From assembly GCA_902729315.2 (NCBI GenBank), contig LR746278.1:1251001-1315000 (forward strand): a stretch of DNA of 64,000 nt, read 5' to 3'. This DNA comes from Spirodela intermedia (lineage: Eukaryota > Streptophyta > Magnoliopsida > Alismatales > Araceae). The translations under genes were made by a program, and so were the position numbers. Shown piece after piece: positions 57,501 to 64,000 of this stretch. Below the pieces are notes generated by a model, which saw only the letters and a list, made by a program, of their open reading frames with translations, was not told where the DNA came from and made no database searches. Position 1 is the first letter of the stretch. Each line of letters begins with the position of its first letter.

Positions 57501-58879
57501 TAGTCAATTAAATATTAAAGTACATTCATACTTTAAAAATTTTACCATCAAAGAAACATTGATTAATATATTAATTGAACGGCTCAAGTACCAACTATAT
57601 TAGGGTCTTTTTTTTTATCAATGGTAACTACTCAGCCTACATTATTTTGATATGATATAGATCGTTCATAGATAATATCATACTAGTGTAATAGGGGGTC
57701 ACTTTAGATTTTTCTATATTTATAAATATATTAGGCATGATATGAGAAACACCATTTAAACTTTTGTTCACAAATAATTTTTATGAATATTTAACACATA
57801 TTAACTTACTTTAACCTCTCTCAACATCAAATATAAGATAATGTGGCAATATAGTTCATTGAAGAGTTATTAATCTCTCATGACTTTTGATTCATTCTGG
57901 TGGTCATATGTAAATTCAACAAATATAGTTAGTTTATCCCTCTCTTGCACCCTTTTATCATCCTAAGTATTGTTGAAAACTTTCTCGAACATGTGTCTAA
58001 ATTATATGACATATTTAGATCCATCACATTTAATCATGATGAATTATTCATCAACCTCATTTAGATCGAGGTGTTCGAATTACAAAGAACCACCTTCATA
58101 TATAATACAACATTACATTTATAAGTGGATGGTCAAATAGAGATAGTTACTTATTGACTTGAGATTTACGTTTATTATTCTAGAAAACAAATATAAGTAG
58201 TGGATTTGTTAGTTACTTCTAGTAGAATTGTGATATAATACCACATTTCATTCACTAGTAAATACCATCTTATTTTGAGCAAACTATAGAATTGATTCTC
58301 TCTTGATTAATCACAACTCATGTCAACATATGATGGTGGCAGTGGTTGAAGATCATTTATAATATTGTTACTCTTTGTTGAAAGAGCTCAAATATCACGT
58401 AATGAGGGCCCATTCACATATAAAAACTTATGATGATCAATACCATTAAAATGTAAAAGTTTTCAAATGAGATAATTTACTTCAAACTAGGGCCTTGTAA
58501 GATGTATTTTATCGTTCTTGAGAAGAATGAAATTTTTTTATTGTAATATTTTTAAGACATTTTTTGTATCATTAATTAAGTTAATGTAGTTGACTACGCA
58601 TTGAATTTATTGGATTATACTATTATTCATATACTTTTCATATATCTTAACTTAAGAAAACAATTAATGACTGCTTTTATAGTCAATCCTTTAAATTAAT
58701 ACGAATTGAATATTTTTAAAGAAATTTTCAACCCAAAGAGATTAATGACTTATGAGACATCTAATAGAACCCAAGTCCTCATTAACTGAAAAATCTTTCC
58801 TAACTTTAAAGTGACATGACAATCATCAACATCCCTCCACAACTAATTTCTAAATTTCTACCTTATAAATAAGGTGGAT

Positions 58880-59180
58880 GAAATAGGAAGAGGTCTAGTT
58901 AGATTTAGATTTAAGCTACTTATTAAATGAGATACAAAAAGTGACTTGAAAAGAATAATTAAGTGACATCTACAAATAGGGATCAACAAAGGAGTTGGGG
59001 TGACTCTCAAATTACCTCATTTCTAAACTTTATGCCATCCACTAAACTCTTCACCTTTTTATGTCTTATTTTTCTATTTTGATGTTATTGTAGAAATAAC
59101 TATTCAACATTTTATTATAGTTTGATTTTCTTGTCTCATTCAACTATATTTCTTCTAGGCCAACCCAAAGGGTCATAACA
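58880..59180 (+). repeat. Right (3') LTR of the decayed element
   Basis: The right edge follows from alignment to the left LTR (GGTCATAACA at 59171-59180 against AAGTCCTAACA). The left edge is approximate. Confidence 0.65.
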
Positions 59181-60837
59181 TTAACATATTATTTTAACAA
59201 AAATCATACTTGTGAGTCGAGTGTATTTAATTATAGTATTTGAAAAATATTCAAAAAATAGATAAAATCTCATAATTTTTTTACTTCAACTTTGACCATA
59301 TGGCACCAACCATTTACATATATTAACCCATGAAATTTATGCTACAATTGACTTAATTAGCCACCACATAGCAAGGTGAGGAAACTATTATTAAAAGTCA
59401 CTTATTGTAGATGAGGTAACTTGTACTCACCATTGTCCAACAAACTAAAATACTTGGTGATAGTATAATATTGTTATTTTTTATGGTATAAAACTTTGAC
59501 ATATTTATGCCTTATCTTCTGTTAAAAACTTATGCAATAAATTCCTTGTGTTCATTTAGACTTGTTTGATATATTGACTTGTTAAGGAGTATTGGTCACA
59601 AAATTATTGATGATTTTTCAACTTTGTGAGACTTTGTTATTCAATGACTTACTTAAATGACATAAATATAATAAAATATACTTGAAAATATTGATGCATA
59701 AAGTATGATTATCAATAGGAAAAAAATAATATATTTTTATAGTATTTTCTATGATTCACTTTTTTATATTTAAATCAATATATTTTTCTTTTTGACAATC
59801 CTAGTCATGTGCATGATCTTAATTCTCCATCTTGTTTAACTTCAAAAAAAATATTTGAGTAAGCTCATTTTAAATCACCATTCAGTTATTGTAAATCATT
59901 CAAGATTTTGTACTTTATTTTAAATCCTCTAAATATTTTATACAAGGAATGATTTGAATTATCTTTGAATAGATAAAGGATTTGAATGAGAGCCATTGAA
60001 TTTATGAGCAAAGATGAACCTTTATATTCAACAATTTTTTTATTGTTGCTCTCTTGTTTTTATTTTTGATGTCACAATGTGTTGGCATTTAAATAGGCCA
60101 AAATCAGTTCTTACTCTCCAATAAATTTGAATCATCTAAAAAAACAATGTAAAAGTGAATTAATTAGAAAATAGTTGCTAATCGTATGAAATGTATGTGT
60201 TATCCACATGGTTTGGGACATGGTTGAATTTTGGGCAAGAATACATTTTGGGCCTTTAAAACTTTGTGGTCCATGCTTTTACATTTTAGGGCTACTTAGG
60301 CCATCAAGTTTGCAAATAACATTATGACATGACCAAGGTGCCAATATTAACACCACACTCTCATATGTTTGGTGCTCTCAACCCACTACTAATTCTTTTA
60401 ATATCTCAATACATGTTAACTTTCAAGATTATGATTATTTAACATGTTTGTTTAAGCACATTAGAGGCAAGATATGGGTGCATGATTTAGGGGAATCAAC
60501 CCTAAGAAATTCAACCATATTCATGTATAATATTTTAATAATCTTCTTTTGGAATCAAAGTAGAAGATTGTGTCTTCTGTAAACTCACATAAAGGGAATT
60601 GATGAACTATAATGATTGAAGGCATCATTCAATACCTCTCTAGATCTTCTAAAAAATTAAATACGTTGAATTGGCACAAGAATATAGAATAGAATCATAG
60701 ACCACTTATAGGACGAGAAATCTTTCAAGCAAAAGTCTTGCACTTGTAGGATAAAGTCAATTGGAAACATCCCAGCTGGAGCTCCTCAGTTTCAATGATT
60801 GTGTGAATTTTGGGGAGGCTCTAAGTGCACTATGCTT

Positions 60838-60900
60838 CCCTTGTGGCATAGTGGTCAGCACATTGGGCTCTTGTTACTGAGTTTAGATCTCCCTAGGACC
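60838..60900 (+). repeat. tRNA-derived (SINE-like) fragment
   Basis: GGCATAGTGGTCAGCAC resembles a tRNA D-arm/A-box. TTGGGCTCTTGTTACTGAG fills the anticodon-arm position, and GTTTAGATCTCC, about 32 bp on, is a decayed B-box. Spacing is right for a tRNA head; no intact cloverleaf is claimed. Confidence 0.4.
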
Positions 60901-61365
60901 TCTTCTTCCCTAACACCTTGACCTTGGGAGTGAACCCAATGCTATACTATTAATTGCACTAGTTACATTATTCCAACTCTAGTGGCACATCACAACTGGC
61001 CATTGCCATTGATAATTTACAATTCATTACTCAGAAAGATGGGACATTAGTCAAGAGTTTAGGCTTTAATGAATTGAGTGGATAAAAACCCAGCTGTTGA
61101 CTAATTAAATGAATCGAGTATTGGGTATTTCAAGATATGGTTCGTATTGGGTGAGAATATTGACTGCCAAATTAGGTCAAGTTGATGAGGAAGGCACCGC
61201 TTTACTTTGAACTAGTCAACCCGCCGTCTTGTTATCTTAATGCCGGTGCGGGCGGCGGTTGGTGTGAAAGGGCCGCTACCGCGTAGGAGACGCTTGGCAA
61301 GCAACCCTTTTTACCCTCCAAAGTCTTTCACACGCCAAGGCACCGGTCAATATGGCTGACCAGCA

Positions 61366-61381
61366 CACGTGGCTGCACGTG
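61366..61381. promoter_or_regulatory. Pair of G-boxes upstream of BZR1
   Basis: CACGTG at 61366-61371 and 61376-61381, one helical turn apart, about 0.7 kb upstream of the BZR1 start codon. Confidence 0.4.
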
Positions 61382-62089
61382 TGGAGTAAGGTCCCTTGCG
61401 CACGTTCAATCATGACGTGGACAGAGAATCGGATCCTGTCACAGAGAGCGGTGCGACTTGGTTGGGGAGGAGGTGGGGAATCGATTGACGATAGTGCTAA
61501 GCGATTCGTGGAATCGAAATCGTCTCCAAACGTTGGAGAACCCGGGCGAGCTACACTTCTCGGTGTTTATCTCCCCCGTTTCCCGCGGGAGCTCACGTTT
61601 TTCTTGGTCTTTTCTGACATAGAATAGTGGCATTTTCGTGATTGTGCTAATTAGTAGGAGTATTTTTATAGGTAGTCCCGTGTTTAATGCCATATATCCC
61701 GCGTTGAGCTCTCTCTCCCCCTCGCTCTCTGTGCCTGCGTGATCAGTCTCTCGTCCTCGTTGGTCCCTCTTCCCCGCCCTGTCGATCTCCCCTCCCTTTC
61801 CCGTTCTCCGGGGGCAGTTTCCTCGGGGCTGTTCCTCGATGCGATCTGCAACGCCAGCGGTACATCGGCGTTCTCAGATCTGAAGATCTCTCACCGGCTG
61901 CCGCCATTCTTAGGGGTTGAAGCCGGTGCTACGCCGATCGGTACGCGTATGACATGTTTGCCGGTGAAGGGGATTTGATCTCTCTGTGCAGCATTTCTAC
62001 GTCCTAGACGGTGGGACAACTCCGACAGTTTACCGGTGATAGTTCCATCTGTAGCCGTGGAGGAAGAGGGGGGAAGAGGGGCGGCGGAG

Positions 62090-63939
62090 ATGACTTCGGG
62101 AGCGCGGCTTCCGACATGGAAGGAGAGGGAGAACAACAAGCGCAGGGAGAGGAGGCGGAGGGCAATCGCCGCCAAGATCTACGCGGGGCTGCGGATGTAT
62201 GGGAACTACAAGCTTCCGAAGCACTGTGATAATAACGAGGTCCTCAAGGCCCTGTGCAGAGAGGCCGGGTGGACAGTGGAGGAGGACGGCAGCACCTACC
62301 GCAAGGTAAAGGCCACCACATCCCTCTCCGCGGACCTCTTTTACGGGTGATCTCGTGAACTACATATAAGCCTATTTATATCAGCCCCCCGCGTCCTTAA
62401 TTCCGATTAATCAGGTAGGCACACCTCTCTCGGTGTTTCATCGACGGAGGTATTCGTCTAGAATCGTCAGGGTCATGGGAGATTTGAAGGCCGGGCAGTG
62501 ATCTGAATCGATTGGTTCCATCTGAGAGTGCGATCGGCTCGCGGTTCACTGTCCATCTTCACATGTTGCTTTTCGCATCGAGGGACAACACTTCATCTGG
62601 GATCCCGATGATCGATCGATCGATCGATATCATCTCTCGAATGAAAGAAGAGCAAAATTACTTCGTCCGCCGTCCTTTCTGGTGTTGTTTCTGAGTTTCA
62701 ATTTCGCACCTCTTTGTTTAGAAGAGAAATATCATGGGGGAGCCATGAGGCAGTTTCTCTTTCCCAAGATGATCGATCTGAGGCATGATATTATCCAAAT
62801 CGGTCTTTTTCAGAATCCATCCCCGCTGTTCGTAAAGCCAATTCACCCCATGGAATTTTCCGCCGGCTATATTCATTGATCCATATTTCTTCGATCGTTT
62901 TTTCCTCCTCGCCTGATTTGTTCTTCCCGATCACGCCCGTCCGATCCGGCCAAACTTTCTTCAGGAGCAAGCATTCCCCCGTTCATCGGATTCCCGACCG
63001 TGGGTCTCTTCTAGACCCTTCTTCCTCCTCCCATTTCATTTTTTTTGCAGAATCTAGCTGAGCCATTCTTTCCCTACTCGTCTTCTAGTACCAGTTAGAG
63101 GGAAACCGGGGGCGAACCCAGAAAAGCAAGGATCCATTTTTTCATCTCTTCCATTTTCTGCTTTGATCTTCACCGGTCAGCTCTGCAGCCCTAACATCTC
63201 TCCTCCTCCTGTTTTCCAGGGATGCAAGCCGGCGGAGCACATGGAGGTCGCAGGCGGCTCCGCCTCCCCGAGCCCATGCTCGTCGTACCAGCCGAGCCCT
63301 GCATCATCCTCCTTCCCGAGCCCTGCTTCATCGTCCTATATCACCAACGGCCACAACTGGGCAGCCAACTCATCCGAAGTCAACTCCATGGTGCCATTCC
63401 TCAGCAGCCTTGCGTCGGCTTCTTCCCCCTCCAAAGCGCCGACGCCTCATCTCCACCACCTCTACATGCACGGGGGGTCGATCAGCGCCCCTGTCACGCC
63501 GCCTCTCAGCTCCCCGACGGCGCGCACGCCTCGGATCAAGACCGACTGGGACGACCCAGCGGCGCCGCCGCTCTGGTTCCTGCCGTCGTCTTCCACCGGC
63601 GGGCCTTCTTCTCCGACCTTCAGCCTCGTCTCGTCGAACCCATTCGGTGGCTTCCTCAGCGAGGTGCCCGCAGCTCGTGGAGGCTCCGCCGCGATGTGGA
63701 CGCCGGTGCAGAGCGGCACCTGCTCTCCCGCCGTTCCAGGGGAAGCGGACGTCCCCATGCCGCCGGCCCCGCCCTCAGAGGAGTTCGCCTTCGGCGGCGG
63801 CGGCGGCAGCTGCAGCAACGAGAACGCGCTGCTGTTGGGGCCGGTGAAGGCCTGGGCGGGCGAGAGGATCCACGAGGAGTGCGGCTCAGATGACCTCGAG
63901 CTCACCCTCGGCAGCTCCAAGAGCAGGTCCAACGCATGA
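62090..63939 (+). CDS. BZR1: BZR1/BES1-family brassinosteroid transcription factor
   Basis: Two exons, 62090-62305 and 63220-63939, separated by a 914-bp phase-0 intron at the family's conserved position (TYRK|GCKP). The protein has 311 aa. The N-terminal DNA-binding domain (about 8-75) contains [40 protein letters not shown] and [14 protein letters not shown]. It should bind BRRE (CGTGYG) and E-box sites. Ser/Pro-rich stretches (about 80-200) carry likely BIN2/GSK3 sites and [28 protein letters not shown] and [12 protein letters not shown] follow, then the conserved [20 protein letters not shown]. The EAR repression motif LELTLG lies close to the C-terminus. The layout matches monocot BZR1 proteins. 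The upstream ATG at 62036 is in frame, but homology starts at [10 protein letters not shown], so 62090 was chosen. Within the family, the BEH paralogues are alternatives. Confidence 0.94.
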
Positions 63940-63949
63940 GAGAGAGAAG

Positions 63950-63977
63950 AAAGAAGAGAGAGAGAGAGAGAGAGAGA
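63950..63977. repeat. (GA)n microsatellite just after the BZR1 stop codon
   Basis: GA-rich run in the 3' flank or UTR. Confidence 0.85.
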
Positions 63978-64000
63978 GGGAGAAGTGGGTTCTCTCCAGT

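Larger units (their letters stand above)
54230..59180 (+). mobile_element. Decayed Ty3-type LTR retrotransposon
   Basis: LTR-like repeats at about 54230-54541 and 58880-59180 both end in CATAACA/CCTAACA and share AAATGAGATA, CAAATTAC, TAGTTTGATTTTCxTGT and GCCAACC blocks. Directly after the left LTR comes a decayed iMet PBS, TTTGATATTAGAGTTATAG. Downstream, on the plus strand, are broken traces in canonical order: protease THNFLS (about 55850), RT FCVDYKVLNQV and IKLDLKSDYNQV (56465-56610), RNase H WNEE and later blocks (about 57015-57420), and integrase with HPQVDGQTEIV (about 58105-58150). Stop codons occur every few dozen codons and the composition is very AT-rich, in keeping with ancient methylated DNA. 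Confidence 0.85.
59181..62089. other. AT-rich desert, then BZR1 upstream region
   Basis: Bases 59181 to about 61150 are AT-rich with no intact gene. A tRNA-like motif pair lies at 60838-60900. From about 61180 the composition shifts to GC-rich, with two G-boxes at 61366 and 61376 and a likely transcribed leader from about 61690. A 91-codon ORF at 61352-61627 has no recognisable feature. Confidence 0.5.

Noticed and set aside
61352-61627. 91-codon ORF upstream of BZR1
   Set aside because: No recognisable domain; lies in a promoter-like region with G-boxes; no supporting splice structure.

Overview
The window is nuclear DNA of a flowering plant. The genes have spliced exons with GT..AG introns, plant-specific families (BZR1/BES1, class II TPS, CIPK, PUB, HCF173), degenerate plant LTR retrotransposons and many (GA/CT)n microsatellites. 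GC-rich exons and the rice-like layout of the BZR1 and peroxidase proteins favour a monocot or another early-branching angiosperm. No species call is justified.

Layout. Eleven protein genes are firmly supported, and nine of them lie on the minus strand: a tubby-like F-box protein (2241-3706), a CIPK12/19-type kinase (6299-7777), a class III peroxidase (8586-9717), a PIG-L GlcNAc-PI de-N-acetylase (10804-13477), an HCF173-type chloroplast protein in 16 exons (16636-25122), a sugar-phosphate/nucleotide-sugar transporter in 11 exons (30354-36842), a PUB17-type U-box/ARM ligase (38350-40533), a small UBTD-type protein (41563-43253) and a class II trehalose-phosphate synthase, TPS7-like (49459-52370). 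Two are on the plus strand: a DUF641 (GIL1/UNE1 family) protein (46684-48054) and a BZR1/BES1 brassinosteroid transcription factor (62090-63939). Two weaker minus-strand candidates are at 15442-15723 and 45196-45612. Splice sites were placed by hand. In every multi-exon gene the reading phases close and the protein length fits the family.

Mobile DNA. A chimeric LTR element lies at about 25.35-28.83 kb, just upstream of HCF173. It has minus-strand Ty3 LTRs, a primer-binding site, gag and RT remnants, plus a plus-strand Ty1/copia RT-RNase H fragment. A heavily decayed plus-strand Ty3 element occupies about 54.23-59.18 kb, with two LTRs, a PBS, and protease, RT, RNase H and integrase traces. It sits in an AT-rich gene desert that runs to about 61.1 kb and separates TPS7 from BZR1.

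Function. The genes are not an operon or a dedicated pathway. Themes are stress and sugar signalling (CIPK, TPS7, PUB17, peroxidase), photosystem II biogenesis (HCF173), GPI-anchor synthesis (PIG-L), membrane transport and hormone transcription (BZR1). Several neighbours have Arabidopsis homologues that also lie near one another on chromosome 1, which suggests conserved microsynteny. Nothing resembling a bacterial-type defence system, CRISPR array or biosynthetic cluster was seen. The most notable structures are the two retrotransposon blocks, a 13-nt microexon, several tandem repeats, and clusters of ACGT, W-box and TGGGCY promoter motifs.
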